64,000 nucleotides of DNA from JAVVHH01 sp965199665 (GCA_965199665.1 OZ241208.1:3038001-3102000), one strand, 5' to 3'. Counted from the stretch's first letter, positions 8,485 through 18,097 are shown. Notes: generated from the letters alone by a model not told the origin. Made by a program: numbers and translations.

Positions 8485-9587
8485 GTCTCGGCCTCGCGCA
8501 CGCCCGTCTCCTCGCTCACCACCGGGATCGGCGCCGCCCGCTTCCGGACCAAGCCGACCAACCCCTTCGGCAGCAGCAGCGTCACCCCGATGAACAGCCC
8601 GCCCAGCGCGAACAGCCACAATTCCGGCAGCCACCCCGTGAACAGCGTCTTCGCCCCGTTGACCAGCACCGCCCCCAGGATGGCGCCATACAACGTGCCG
8701 CGGCCGCCGACCGCGACCCAGATCACCGCCTCGATCGAGTTGGCCGGCGCGAACTCCCCCGGGTTGATGATCCCCACCTGCGGCACGTACAGCGCGCCTC
8801 CCAGCCCGGCCATCACCGCCGAGATCACCCACACGACGAGCTTGTAATGCTCGGGCCGATAGCCCAGGAATCGGGTCCGGTTCTCCGTGTCGCGCACCGC
8901 GATCAACACCTTGCCGAACCGCGACCCGGTCAGTCCACGCGCGACCAGATACAGCCCGCACAGCACCGTCGCGCTGGCGATCAGCAAGGCGCACCGCGTC
9001 GCGTCCAGCTGCAGCGGCGCGCCGAGCAGCTCCTTGAAATCGGTCAGCCCGTTATTGCCGCCGAACCCCATGTCGTTGCGAAAGAACGCCAGTAGCAGCG
9101 CATAGGTCAGCGCCTGCGTGATGATGGACAGATAAACGCCCGAGACCCGGCTGCGGAACGCCAGCCAGCCGAACAGGTAGGCCAGCACCGCCGGCACCAG
9201 CACCGCCATTACCAGCGCGTACGGGAACCAGTCGAAGCCGAGCCAATACCACGGCAGCTCCTTGAAGTTCAGGAACACCATGAAGTCCGGCAGCATTGGG
9301 TTGCCGTATTGGCCGCGGCTGCCGATCTGCCGCATGAGGTACATGCCCATCGCGTAGCCGCCGAGCGCGAAGAACGCGGCGTGGCCCAGGCTCAGGATGC
9401 CGGCGAACCCCCACACCAGATCCACCGCCAGCGCCAACACCGCGTAGCAAAGGTATTTGCCGACCAGCGACACCGTGTAGGCCGGGATGTGCGCCCCGCT
9501 CGACGGGGGCGTGAACTGGTTCAACCCCGCCAGCAGCAAGGCCCCGCCCAGCACGAGCCCGACCACGAGCAGCGACACCCGGCTCAT
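8481..9587 (-). CDS. urtC: Urea ABC transporter permease UrtC
   Basis: A 368-residue LivM-type inner-membrane permease with about nine to ten membrane segments. Recognisable blocks include GFAGILSLGHAAFFALGGYAMGMYL, SGVYLSIITQALTYALLLAFFRND and GFGGNNGLTDFK. The ATG at 9587 overlaps the urtB stop (ATGA). It forms the urea-conducting heterodimer with UrtB. Confidence 0.95.
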   Translation of the reverse strand: MSRVSLLVVGLVLGGALLLAGLNQFTPPSSGAHIPAYTVSLVGKYLCYAVLALAVDLVWGFAGILSLGHAAFFALGGYAMGMYLMRQIGSRGQYGNPMLPDFMVFLNFKELPWYWLGFDWFPYALVMAVLVPAVLAYLFGWLAFRSRVSGVYLSIITQALTYALLLAFFRNDMGFGGNNGLTDFKELLGAPLQLDATRCALLIASATVLCGLYLVARGLTGSRFGKVLIAVRDTENRTRFLGYRPEHYKLVVWVISAVMAGLGGALYVPQVGIINPGEFAPANSIEAVIWVAVGGRGTLYGAILGAVLVNGAKTLFTGWLPELWLFALGGLFIGVTLLLPKGLVGLVRKRAAPIPVVSEETGVREAET

Positions 9588-11197
9588 GCCTCCACCGCCC
9601 GCCCCTTGAGCGGGAACAGCCCCCGCGGCTTGCGCTGGATGAACAGGATCAACAGCACCAGCACGACGATCTTGCCCAGCACCGCGCCCGCGATCGGCTC
9701 CAGGAACTTGTTGACCACGCCCAGCGTCAGCGCCGCCACGGCCGTGCCCCACAGATTGCCCACGCCGCCGAACACCACCACCATGAAACTGTCGATGATG
9801 TAGCCCTGGCCCAGATTGGGGCTGACGTTGTCGATCTGGCTCAACGCCACCCCCGCCATGCCCGCCACCCCGGACCCCAGCCCGAACGTCATCGCGTCCA
9901 CCCAGGGCGTGTTGATCCCCATCGCCGCCGCCATGCGCCGGTTCTGCGTCACCGCCCGCATCCGCAACCCGAGCGAGGTGCGGCGCAACACCGCCATCAA
10001 GGCGGCGAACACCAGGATGGCGAACACCACGATCGCGACCCGGTTGTAGGTGAGGTTGAGCTGCCCGATCGTGCCGGAACCGCTCATCCAAGCCGGTGTG
10101 CCCACCTCCCGGTTGGTCGGCCCGAACAGGGTCCGCACCGCCTGCTGCAGCACGAGCGACAAGCCAAACGTCGCCAGCAGCGTCTCCAGCGGCCGGCCAT
10201 ACAGGAACCGGATCAGCGTCCGTTCGATCAGGACGCCCAATCCGCCCGATACCAGGAATGCCAGCGGCACCGCGAGCAGCAGGCTCGCGCCGAACAACCC
10301 GGGCGCCTGCTGCCGGATCACCTCCTGCACGCTGAACGTCACGTAGGCGCCGATCATCACCATCTCGCCATGCGCCATGTTGATCACGCCCATGACCCCG
10401 AACGTGATCGCCAGCCCGGCAGCCGCCAGCAGCAGCACCGACCCCAGGCTGATCCCGTAGAACGCCGCCTGCGCCAGGCCCCACAGCCGCAGCGATCGGT
10501 CGATCGCAACCACCGCCTCGGCCGCGCGCGCCGTCACCGCCGCCGGCTGGCCCGACAGCGACGCCAGCAGCGCCCGGGCATCTAGGTCGCCGCGGTCCTG
10601 CACCGTGCCGACCGCGGCGAGCTTGTCCGCCTCCGGCTGGTCCGGCAGCATCAGCACCGTCGCCGCCCGCGCCTGCGCCATCACCCGGCGCACGCCCGCA
10701 TCGCCTTCCTTCGCCAACGCCCGGTCCAGCGCCGGCATTGCCGCCGCGTCGCGCGCCTTGAACACCGCTTCCGCCGCCGTCGCGCGTTCGCCGGGGTCGC
10801 GCGCGAACAGCCGCAGGCTCCCCAGCGCGGAGTCGATCGACCGCCGCACCGCGTTGTTGAGCCGCACCGGCCGGGTCGCGCCGGCAGCTTGGGCGTCCTC
10901 GCCAGTAGCGGCCGAGGTCAGCGCCCCGGACGCATCCTTGATGAACAGCGCGCCATTCGCCCCCGCCACCAGCCGCCCCGATTGCAACGCCTCCAGCACC
11001 GCCGCCGCCCGCGGATCGCCCGACACCGCGAGCGCGTCCACGCCCCGCCGGATGTCGTCGAAGCTACTGGACGCCAACGGCGAAAGATCGCTCTGCGCCC
11101 GGGCCGTCCCGCTGCAGAGCAGGAGGGCGAGGAGGAACAACGCGCCCAGAAGCCCTCTCCCGCGAGCGGGAGAGGGCGAGGCGTGGCGGTGCGTCAT
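9584..11197 (-). CDS. urtB: Urea ABC transporter permease UrtB
   Basis: A 537-residue permease made of a signal peptide (residues 10-35), a long periplasmic N-terminal domain (to about residue 230) and a C-terminal LivH-type membrane domain with LAITFGVMGVINMAHGEMVMIGAY and RAVTQNRRMAAAMGINT. The extra N-terminal domain is normal for UrtB and absent from LivH. I chose the ATG at 11197, eight bases after the urtA stop, because it puts a proper signal peptide at the N-terminus. A perfect 12-bp palindromic repeat lies inside the signal-peptide codons. Confidence 0.93.
   Translation of the reverse strand: MTHRHASPSPARGRGLLGALFLLALLLCSGTARAQSDLSPLASSSFDDIRRGVDALAVSGDPRAAAVLEALQSGRLVAGANGALFIKDASGALTSAATGEDAQAAGATRPVRLNNAVRRSIDSALGSLRLFARDPGERATAAEAVFKARDAAAMPALDRALAKEGDAGVRRVMAQARAATVLMLPDQPEADKLAAVGTVQDRGDLDARALLASLSGQPAAVTARAAEAVVAIDRSLRLWGLAQAAFYGISLGSVLLLAAAGLAITFGVMGVINMAHGEMVMIGAYVTFSVQEVIRQQAPGLFGASLLLAVPLAFLVSGGLGVLIERTLIRFLYGRPLETLLATFGLSLVLQQAVRTLFGPTNREVGTPAWMSGSGTIGQLNLTYNRVAIVVFAILVFAALMAVLRRTSLGLRMRAVTQNRRMAAAMGINTPWVDAMTFGLGSGVAGMAGVALSQIDNVSPNLGQGYIIDSFMVVVFGGVGNLWGTAVAALTLGVVNKFLEPIAGAVLGKIVVLVLLILFIQRKPRGLFPLKGRAVEA
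11152..11177. repeat. Palindromic repeat inside urtB signal-peptide codons
   Basis: A perfect inverted repeat: GCCCTCTCCCGC, two bases, GCGGGAGAGGGC. It encodes part of the poorly constrained SPSPARGRG leader of UrtB. The CCCTCTCCC core recurs in a larger palindrome at 53348-53394, which suggests a dispersed REP-like element. Confidence 0.6.
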
Positions 11198-11204
11198 GCG
11201 GGAC

Positions 11205-12500
11205 CTACGTCCCGCTCCCGCCGCACTTGCCGGTCTTGACGTTGTAGTTCCCGCAGGACAGCGGCGGCCGCCAATCGGCCACCAGATCCTTCGAGCCCTC
11301 CAGATACGGCGACCACGCATCCGCCACGATCAGCCCCGGCGTCTGCGACACGATGTTGAACTGCCCGCCGCCCCCGATCTCGCCGATCAGCACCGGCTTG
11401 GTGATGTGGTGGTTCTCCATCAGCGCCGAGTAGCCGCCCGACAGGTTCGGCACCGAGATGCCGATCAGCGCCGGGATCACCTTCGCCGGCTCGAAGCTGC
11501 CGGCCTTCTCGACCGCCTTCACCCACATGTTGAACCCGATGTAGTGCGCCTCCATCGGGTCGTTGCTGACGCGCTTCGGGTTCTTGGTGAACGCCTGCCA
11601 GCGCCCGATGAACGCCTTGTTCTCCGGCGTATCGACGCTCTGGAAGTAGTTCCACGCCGCCAGATGGCCCTCCAGCGGCTTGGTGTCGATGCCGGCCAGC
11701 TCCTCCTCGCCGACGGAGAACGCCATCACCGGGATGTCGGTCGCCTTGATGCCTTGGTTGGCCAGCTCCTTGTAGAACGGCACATTGGCGTCGCCGTTCA
11801 CCGTGCTGACCACGGCGGTCTTCTTGCCCGCCGAGCCGAACTTCTTGATGTCGGCGACGATGGTCTGCCAGTCGCTCTGCCCGAACGGCGTGTAGTTGAT
11901 CATGATGTCCTCGGACTTCACGCCCTTGGACTTCAGATACGCTTCCAGGATCTTGTTGGTCGTGCGCGGATACACGTAGTCGGTGCCCGCCAGCACCCAG
12001 CGCTGCACACTCTCCTCGCGCGCCAGGTAATCCACTGCCGGGATCGCCTGCTGGTTCGGCGCCGCGCCCGTGTAGATGACGTTCTTGCTGCTTTCCTCGC
12101 CCTCGTACTGCACCGGGTAGAACAGGAGGTTGTTGAGCTCCTCGAACACCGGCAGCACCGACTTGCGCGACACGGAGGTCCAGCAGCCGAAGCAGGCCGA
12201 CACCTTCTGCACCGAGATCAGCTCGCGCGCCTTTTCGGCGAAGAGCGGCCAGTTGCTCGCGGGATCGACCACCACGGCCTCCAGCTTGCGCCCCAGCACG
12301 CCGCCCTTCTTGTTCTGCTCGTCGATCAGCATGAGCATGACGTCCTTCAGCGTCGTCTCGCTGATCGCCATGGTGCCCGAAAGGCTGTGCAGGATACCGA
12401 TTTTGACCGGGTCGGTCCCTTGCGCCCGGCTCGCCCGCAGCGCGGCGCCAGTGGCGGCCGTGGCCAGCGCGGCCAGCGACAGGCTTCTACGCGTGATCAT
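11205..12500 (-). CDS. urtA: Urea ABC transporter substrate-binding protein UrtA
   Basis: A 431-residue periplasmic urea receptor. The N-terminus MITRRSLSLAALATAATG looks like a Tat signal with RRSLSL. The mature part carries UrtA landmarks: VKIGILHSLSGTMAISET, FACFGCWTS-type SACFGCWTSVSRKSVLPVFE, NLLFYPVQYEGEESSKNV and YTGAAPNQQAIPA. The ATG at 12500 has GGGGAAG nine bases upstream. First gene of the urea locus; a near-consensus sigma-54 promoter about 40 bases upstream suggests induction under nitrogen limitation. Confidence 0.96.
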   Translation of the reverse strand: MITRRSLSLAALATAATGAALRASRAQGTDPVKIGILHSLSGTMAISETTLKDVMLMLIDEQNKKGGVLGRKLEAVVVDPASNWPLFAEKARELISVQKVSACFGCWTSVSRKSVLPVFEELNNLLFYPVQYEGEESSKNVIYTGAAPNQQAIPAVDYLAREESVQRWVLAGTDYVYPRTTNKILEAYLKSKGVKSEDIMINYTPFGQSDWQTIVADIKKFGSAGKKTAVVSTVNGDANVPFYKELANQGIKATDIPVMAFSVGEEELAGIDTKPLEGHLAAWNYFQSVDTPENKAFIGRWQAFTKNPKRVSNDPMEAHYIGFNMWVKAVEKAGSFEPAKVIPALIGISVPNLSGGYSALMENHHITKPVLIGEIGGGGQFNIVSQTPGLIVADAWSPYLEGSKDLVADWRPPLSCGNYNVKTGKCGGSGT

Positions 12501-12541
12501 GTGATGTCTTCCCCGCAGCCGTGAATCCTCACGGGTCCGAG

Positions 12542-12557
12542 AGCAAATCTCATGCCA
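12542..12557 (-). promoter_or_regulatory. Sigma-54 (RpoN) -24/-12 promoter of urtA
   Basis: Read on the minus strand the sequence is TGGCATGAGATTTGCT. It matches the consensus TGGCACR-N4-TTGCW at every fixed position but one (T for the second C), with the invariant GG and GC ten bases apart. Transcription would start near 12530, about 30 bases before the urtA ATG. I saw no convincing NtrC site upstream, but it could lie within the divergent glycosyltransferase gene. Confidence 0.75.
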
Positions 12558-12657
12558 TGGTCCGCCGCTCCCATGGCTGTCGCCGATTGCCCGGGAACGC
12601 GGCAACCGCCGCTTCTCTGCGCAGCAGCGGCAGGGGACGCCGCCATCCTCTTGCGCG

Positions 12658-15348
12658 ATGTCGGAGCGGGCGCCGCTCGCTTGTGACTCGGGGCGAGTTG
12701 AATTAGACGCGGACCTCCCCGTGTGCGGTGCGAGCGCCTTGTCCCAATCCGACCCCCAAGCGCCGAGGGCCGACGCCCCATCCGATGAGCGGCCCCCCCT
12801 CTCCTGGCGTAACGAGGCCGCCCGGCTCGACCTGATCGCCGTCGCCGGCGAGACCCGCGCCGCCGTGCTGCGCGACACGCTCGAGCGCACCGCCGACGAC
12901 CTCGCCCGCACCCGCGCCCGCCTCGCCACCGCCGAAGCCACCGTGGAGCAGGACGGCCACGAAATCGCCTTCCGCGACCTTCAGCTCGCGGAAAAGGAGC
13001 GCTGGATCGTCGAACGCGACGCGATGGTTGCCCACCTTCGCGGCTACCAGACCGCCTACGAAACGATCATCAGCTCGCGTGGATGGCGCGCGGTGAGCCT
13101 CTTCCGCGCCGCGGTCGACAAGGTGCCGCCGCCGCTCCGGCGCGCCCTGCGCGGCGGGCTGAAGGCCGCATTCTGGGCCGCCACGCCCTGGGCCATCCCT
13201 GCCCGGCTGCAGCGCCGGCGCGACCATCTTGCCGCGCTGCAGGCGCCGCTACCGCCGGTCCCGATCCCCGAGCCCGTCGTCGAGCCGCCGCCGCCGCCGC
13301 CGCCGCCCGCACCACCTCCACCGCCGCCGGAGCCCGAAGGCTGGACCCTCGCCGACATCGACGCGCCGCGTGCCGGCTACCTGCCGCTGATCGAGGCCTT
13401 CGATCCGATCGCGCCGGACGTCTCGGTCATCGTGCTCAACGGGGACGGCCGCGACGAAATGGAGCAATGCCTGCAGCATCTGTGGCAGCACACGAGCGGG
13501 CACCATTACGAGATCGTCGTCGTGGACAATGGCAGCCCCCCGCCCGAGGTCGAGCGTCTCCGGGCCGAAGCGCCGCTGCTCCGCGTCGTCGCTCTCGGCG
13601 GCCGGCGCTACCCCGGCGAGGCCTTCAACATCGGCGCCGAGGCGGCCAAGGGGCGCCTGCTCTGCTTCCTCGACAGCCGGACCTTCGTCACCCCCGGCTG
13701 GCTGCCGCCACTCGTCGCCGCCCTCGAGCACGACCGCGACGTCGGCGTCGTCGGGCCCCGCATTCTCGCCCCCGACGGCACGCCGCAGCCCGGTCCCGCC
13801 CGTCTCGCCCCCGACGGCGCCCTGCTCCCCGACAGCGATCCGCAGGACGACGCGCCGCACCCGGTCGACCTCGTGCCGCGCATCGGCATGCTCCTGCGCC
13901 GCCGCGACTTCATCGGTGCCCTTGGGTTCGACCTGGCCTGGGAGCCCGCCGGCTACGAGGATGCCGACCTCTGCCTCAAGCTCCGCCTCCGCGGCCTCGG
14001 CGCCCTCGCCTGCCCCGCCTCGGCCGTGATCTCCCTGCCCGACAGCCCCGATCGCCCTGCCGGACCGGACGCGCTCGCGATGAACCGCGGCAAGTTCACC
14101 AATCGCTGGGGCAACTGGCTCCGCGCGCCCGACGGGCCCGCCCCCGAGCTGATCCCCGCCGGCCCGCCCCGCCTGCAGCCCACCCCGCCGGCCGCGCCGG
14201 AACGCCGGGTCGTGATCTACTCGCCGTATCAGCTCACCCCGGGCGGCGGCGAGCGCTACATCCTGACCATCGCCGAAGCCCTCAAGGACGTTGCCGCCGT
14301 CGCCCTGGTCACGCCGCTGCGCGTCAGCCGCCTCCGCCTGCTCACCATGGCGCGCGAGTTCGAGCTCGACCTCGACCAGCTCGAGCTGCTCTGTGCGGAG
14401 GACTTGCCCGACCGCGCCCCGGCCGACATCGCCTTCCTGCTCGGCAACGAGATCTTCCCCACCGTCGGCCAGCAGGCGGCCCACAACATCTACATCTGCC
14501 AGTTCCCCTTCCCCTTCGAATCCGACGCCGCCCGCGCCCGCCAGCGCCCGTTCTGGGACGATGTCGACCTCGTCCTCACCTATTCCGACTACGTCAGCAC
14601 CCATCTCCGCCGCGAGATCGCCCGCGCCGACGTGCCGTTCCATCCGCTGGAGGTGCTGGCGCCGCCCGTGCCGATGATCCGCACCCGCGCGGCCAAGCGC
14701 CCGGGCCAGATCCTCCACGTCGGCCGCTTCTTCGTCGGCGGGCACTGCAAGCGGCAGGACGCGCTGATCGAGGCGGTGCGCCAGCTCCAGGCCGACGGCG
14801 TCGCGATGGAGCTGCACCTGGCCGGCTCCGTGATGCCGGAGCCCGCCCACCAGGCCTATTACGCCGGCCTGCTCGAACAGGCTGCGGGCTTGCCCGTCCA
14901 CTTCCACGCCAACTGCTCGGTCGAGGAGCTGCACCGCCTCTATGCCGAGAGCGACCTCTACTGGCATGCCACCGGCGTCGGCCGCGACGTGGAGGCCGCG
15001 CCCTATCTGGTCGAGCATTTTGGCATCTCGATCGTGGAAGCCATGTCGGCCCGCTGCATCCCGCTGGTCTTCGCCGCCGGCGGCCCGGTCTCCATCGTCG
15101 AGCCCGGCGTGACGGGCTTCCATTACCGCACCATCGACGAGCTCGCCGCCCGCACCGCCACACTGCTGCGCAGCCCGGACCCGGCCGCCATCGACGCCAT
15201 GCGCGAGGCCGCCGCCCGCGCCGCGGCCGCCTTTGACGAGGAAACCTTCCGCGCCGCCATCCGCGCCCTGGTCGCCCGCTGGCCCGCCACCCCGCGGACG
15301 ATTGACGCCGACGCGATGCAACCGGAAGGGGCCGCTCCGTCGTTGTGA
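12658..15348 (+). CDS. Two-domain (GT2 + GT4) glycosyltransferase with coiled coil
   Basis: An 896-residue protein. Residues about 55-130 are charged, heptad-rich coiled coil; about 196-226 is a Pro-rich linker with runs of eight and six prolines. About 254-500 is a GT2 (GT-A) domain: VSVIVLNGDGRDE, YEIVVVDNGS, LLCFLDSRTFV and WEPAGYEDADLCLKLR. About 517-880 is a GT4 (GT-B) domain: IYSPYQLTPGGGERYI, ILHVGRFFVGGHCKRQD, HFGISIVEAMSARCIPLVFAAGGP. It probably builds cell-surface polysaccharide. The start is uncertain; the first ATG is used. It is divergent from urtA. Confidence 0.85.
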   Translation: MSERAPLACDSGRVELDADLPVCGASALSQSDPQAPRADAPSDERPPLSWRNEAARLDLIAVAGETRAAVLRDTLERTADDLARTRARLATAEATVEQDGHEIAFRDLQLAEKERWIVERDAMVAHLRGYQTAYETIISSRGWRAVSLFRAAVDKVPPPLRRALRGGLKAAFWAATPWAIPARLQRRRDHLAALQAPLPPVPIPEPVVEPPPPPPPPAPPPPPPEPEGWTLADIDAPRAGYLPLIEAFDPIAPDVSVIVLNGDGRDEMEQCLQHLWQHTSGHHYEIVVVDNGSPPPEVERLRAEAPLLRVVALGGRRYPGEAFNIGAEAAKGRLLCFLDSRTFVTPGWLPPLVAALEHDRDVGVVGPRILAPDGTPQPGPARLAPDGALLPDSDPQDDAPHPVDLVPRIGMLLRRRDFIGALGFDLAWEPAGYEDADLCLKLRLRGLGALACPASAVISLPDSPDRPAGPDALAMNRGKFTNRWGNWLRAPDGPAPELIPAGPPRLQPTPPAAPERRVVIYSPYQLTPGGGERYILTIAEALKDVAAVALVTPLRVSRLRLLTMAREFELDLDQLELLCAEDLPDRAPADIAFLLGNEIFPTVGQQAAHNIYICQFPFPFESDAARARQRPFWDDVDLVLTYSDYVSTHLRREIARADVPFHPLEVLAPPVPMIRTRAAKRPGQILHVGRFFVGGHCKRQDALIEAVRQLQADGVAMELHLAGSVMPEPAHQAYYAGLLEQAAGLPVHFHANCSVEELHRLYAESDLYWHATGVGRDVEAAPYLVEHFGISIVEAMSARCIPLVFAAGGPVSIVEPGVTGFHYRTIDELAARTATLLRSPDPAAIDAMREAAARAAAAFDEETFRAAIRALVARWPATPRTIDADAMQPEGAAPSL

Positions 15349-15372
15349 CGGCCTGACCGGAGCCCGTCACCC

Positions 15373-16893
15373 ATGCAGAACGTCGCTGAGCTCGCCGACA
15401 TCACCACCGACCGCGCCACCGAGGTCGAAATCGGCGAGCACACGCTGATCCTGGTGCGCGACGGCGAAGCGGTGCGCGCCTACGCCGGCAAATGTCCCCA
15501 TGCCGGCGCGCCGCTGGCAAAGGGCGCGGTATGCGACGGCACGATCGTCTGCCCGTGGCACAAGGCGGTATTCTCCGTCGCCGACGGCGCCCTGCTCGAG
15601 CCGCCCGCCCTGCACGGCCTGCAGCAATACCGCACCGAGATCCGCGACGGCGCCGTCTTCGTCGACCCGGCGCAACCGCTCCAGCGCCCCCCGGCACCGC
15701 CCGCCGCGGACGGGCACGTGCTGCTGGTCGGCGCCGGCGCCGCCGGGGCGGCCTGCGCCGCCGGGCTACGCGAGTTCGGCTTCCGGGGCACCGTCACGAT
15801 GGTCGCCCCGGAGGCGGATGCGCCCTACGACCGCACGGCGCTCAGCAAGTTCGTGCTCGAAGGCGGCAAGGCGCCCGACGAGGTCGAGCCGTTGCTGCCC
15901 GAAGAGTTCTACGCCGAGCACGGCATCGAGCGCGTCCATGCCCGCGTCACCCGCCTCGACCCGGTCAACCGCATCGCCGTGCTGGAGGACTCCAACCGGA
16001 TCGGCTTCAGCCACGCCCTCATCGCCACCGGCGGCGCACCCAAGCACGTCGACCTTCCCGGCGCCAAGCTCCGCGGCGTGTTCACCCTCCGGTCCAAGGC
16101 GGATGCGGCTGCGATCACCGACCGTGCCAAGCCGGGCGGCCGCGCTGTCATCCTGGGCAGCAGCTTCATCGGACTGGAAAGCGCCTCCGCGCTGCGAAAG
16201 CGCGGCATGGACGTGACCGTCGTCGCGCCGGAGGCGATCCCGTTCGCCAAGCAGTTCGGCGAACGGATCGGCACCATGTTCCGGGACCTGCACGTCCGCA
16301 ACGGCGTCGTTTTCCGGGCCGAGGCGAAGGCGGCCCGGCTCACCGGCGACACGGACGTCTCGGGCGTCGTCCTGGAAAACGGAGAGGAGCTGCCGGCCGA
16401 CCTCGTCCTGGTCGGCGTCGGCGTCGGCCCGGTGACCGGCTTCCTCGACGGGCTCGGCCTCGGGGAGGATGGCGGCATTCCGGTCGATGCCGGCATGCGC
16501 GCCGCCCCCGGCCTTTACGCCGCCGGCGACGTGGCCAGCTTCCCATTCGGCGACGGCACTGCCCGTATCGAGCATTGGCGCGTGGCCCAACAGCAAGCCC
16601 GCATCGCCGCCAGCAACATCGCCGGCCATGATGCCCGCTACGGCGGCGTGCCGTTCTTCTGGACCTACCATTTCGGCAAGCGTTTCGAGTACCTCGGCCA
16701 TGCGACGAAGTGGGACGACGTGGTCGTCGAGGGCTCGCTGGACGAGCAGGATTTCGTCGCCCTGCTCGTCGATCGCGGCCGGGTCGCCGGTATCCTGGCC
16801 TGTCAGCGCGAGCGCGCCACCTGCCTGCTGCTGCACCGGATGCGGTCGGGCGTCGGCGCGAACGAGGCTCTCGCCGTCATTCGCGCCGCGTGA
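15373..16893 (+). CDS. Rieske-FAD/NAD oxidoreductase (AIF-like)
   Basis: A 506-residue fusion. Residues 1-105 are a Rieske domain with ligands C41, H43, C60 and H63 (CPHAG, CPWHK). The rest is a FAD/NAD(P)-disulfide oxidoreductase: FAD-binding VGAGAAGAACA near 118, NAD-binding ILGSSFIGLESA near 257, and YAAGDVASFPF near the second FAD motif. A C-terminal reductase-type domain follows. Such proteins resemble ferredoxin/rubredoxin reductases of Rieske oxygenases and the AIFM3 family. Electron partner unknown; no oxygenase is adjacent. It lies 24 bp after the glycosyltransferase. Confidence 0.88.
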   Translation: MQNVAELADITTDRATEVEIGEHTLILVRDGEAVRAYAGKCPHAGAPLAKGAVCDGTIVCPWHKAVFSVADGALLEPPALHGLQQYRTEIRDGAVFVDPAQPLQRPPAPPAADGHVLLVGAGAAGAACAAGLREFGFRGTVTMVAPEADAPYDRTALSKFVLEGGKAPDEVEPLLPEEFYAEHGIERVHARVTRLDPVNRIAVLEDSNRIGFSHALIATGGAPKHVDLPGAKLRGVFTLRSKADAAAITDRAKPGGRAVILGSSFIGLESASALRKRGMDVTVVAPEAIPFAKQFGERIGTMFRDLHVRNGVVFRAEAKAARLTGDTDVSGVVLENGEELPADLVLVGVGVGPVTGFLDGLGLGEDGGIPVDAGMRAAPGLYAAGDVASFPFGDGTARIEHWRVAQQQARIAASNIAGHDARYGGVPFFWTYHFGKRFEYLGHATKWDDVVVEGSLDEQDFVALLVDRGRVAGILACQRERATCLLLHRMRSGVGANEALAVIRAA

Positions 16894-16924
16894 GCCTCAG
16901 GCGGCCCTTAGTATCTTCACCGCC

Positions 16925-18097
16925 TCAGGCGGCGAGGAACTCCATCGCCGCTTCCACCCCGCCCTGCCCGTACGGCACCGCGTTGCGGCGCAGGCTCATC
17001 TCGACGGCCGCCAGCGTGCCGAGGATCATCGGCTCGTTGAGGTCGCCGAGATGGCCGATGCGGAACACCTTGCCGCCCAGCCGGCCGAGCCCGCCGCCGA
17101 TGGACACGTTGAACTGGTCCAGCGCCGTCTTGCGCAGCTTCTCGGCGTCCTGCCCCTCTGGCATCAGCACGGCGGTGACGCTGTCCGAGTAGCGCGCCGG
17201 GTCGAGGCAGTAGAGTTGCGGCCCCTGATTCCCGGCCCAGGCCCGAACGGCGCGCCGCGTCGCTTCCGCCAGGCGATGATGCCGCGCCACCACCGCGTCC
17301 AAACCCTCTTCCTCGATCAGCCGGATGCTCTCGCACAGGCCGAAGAAATAGCCGGTCGGCACCGTTCCCATGAAGGAGCGGAACCCGCGCGACATCATCT
17401 CCGTCCAGTCGAAGTAGTGCCGGGCGATCGTGGCCGACTTATGCGCCTGCATCGCCTTGGGCGACGTGGCGGTGAAGCTCATCCCGGTCGGCAGCATCAA
17501 CCCCTTCTGGCTGCCGCCCACCACCCCGTCCACGCCCCAGTCGCTCATGCGGAATTCGAGCGAGCCCAGCGACGAGATGGTGTCCACCAGCAACAGCGCG
17601 TCGTGCCCGGCGGCGTCGATCGCCTGGCGGACGTCGCCGATCGGCAGCGCCATGCCGGTCGCCGTCTCGCTGTGCACCGCCAGCACGGCCTTGATCGCGC
17701 CGGCCCCGTCCTCCCGCAGCGCGGCGGTGATCGCACCCATCTCGACGCCGCGCCGCCAATCGGCCGGGACGGTCTGCACCGTCAGGCCGAACTTGCGCGC
17801 CATCGCCGACCAACCCTCGCTGAACCAGCCGCTCTCGATCGCCAGCACCGTGTCGCCGGGCGACAGCAGATTGGCCAGCGTCGCTTCCCACGCGCCATGC
17901 CCGGTGGCGGTGTAGAAGAACAGCTCGCCCTCCGTGCCGAGGATGCGCATCAGCCCGGCCTTGGCCTGGTCGAACACGCCCATGAACTCGCGGTCCATGA
18001 AATCGATCGTGGGCCGGTCCATGGCGCGCAGGATGCTGTCGGGGATGTTGGTCGGGCCCGGGTTGCTGAAGAATTGCCGGCCGGTCTTCCTGCTCAT
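16925..18097 (-). CDS. Class V aminotransferase (serine/alanine-glyoxylate type)
   Basis: A 390-residue PLP enzyme. The N-terminus has FFSNPGPTNIPDSILRAM, typical of serine-glyoxylate/alanine-glyoxylate aminotransferases. The PLP lysine is K198 in VGGSQKGLMLP, with the phosphate-binding VDTISSLGS just before it. The ATG at 18097 has AGGAG at the right distance; the longer in-frame start at 18190 overlaps the divergent uppP region. Serine-glyoxylate transamination would serve photorespiratory or C1 metabolism, but the exact amino donor cannot be told from sequence. Confidence 0.88.
   Translation of the reverse strand: MSRKTGRQFFSNPGPTNIPDSILRAMDRPTIDFMDREFMGVFDQAKAGLMRILGTEGELFFYTATGHGAWEATLANLLSPGDTVLAIESGWFSEGWSAMARKFGLTVQTVPADWRRGVEMGAITAALREDGAGAIKAVLAVHSETATGMALPIGDVRQAIDAAGHDALLLVDTISSLGSLEFRMSDWGVDGVVGGSQKGLMLPTGMSFTATSPKAMQAHKSATIARHYFDWTEMMSRGFRSFMGTVPTGYFFGLCESIRLIEEEGLDAVVARHHRLAEATRRAVRAWAGNQGPQLYCLDPARYSDSVTAVLMPEGQDAEKLRKTALDQFNVSIGGGLGRLGGKVFRIGHLGDLNEPMILGTLAAVEMSLRRNAVPYGQGGVEAAMEFLAA

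Noticed and set aside
12558..12720. NtrC binding sites upstream of the urtA sigma-54 promoter
   Set aside because: No GCAC-N-GTGC-type dyad of sufficient quality was seen; an activator site may be further upstream.
13249..15321. Long open frame antisense to the two-domain glycosyltransferase
   Set aside because: A shadow of GC-rich codon use; low-complexity Gly/Ala/Arg translation and no family motif.
16894..16933. 12-bp direct repeat GCCTCAGGCGGC (16894 and 16922) at the end of two convergent genes
   Set aside because: Too short, only two copies, one within a coding end; probably chance in GC-rich DNA.
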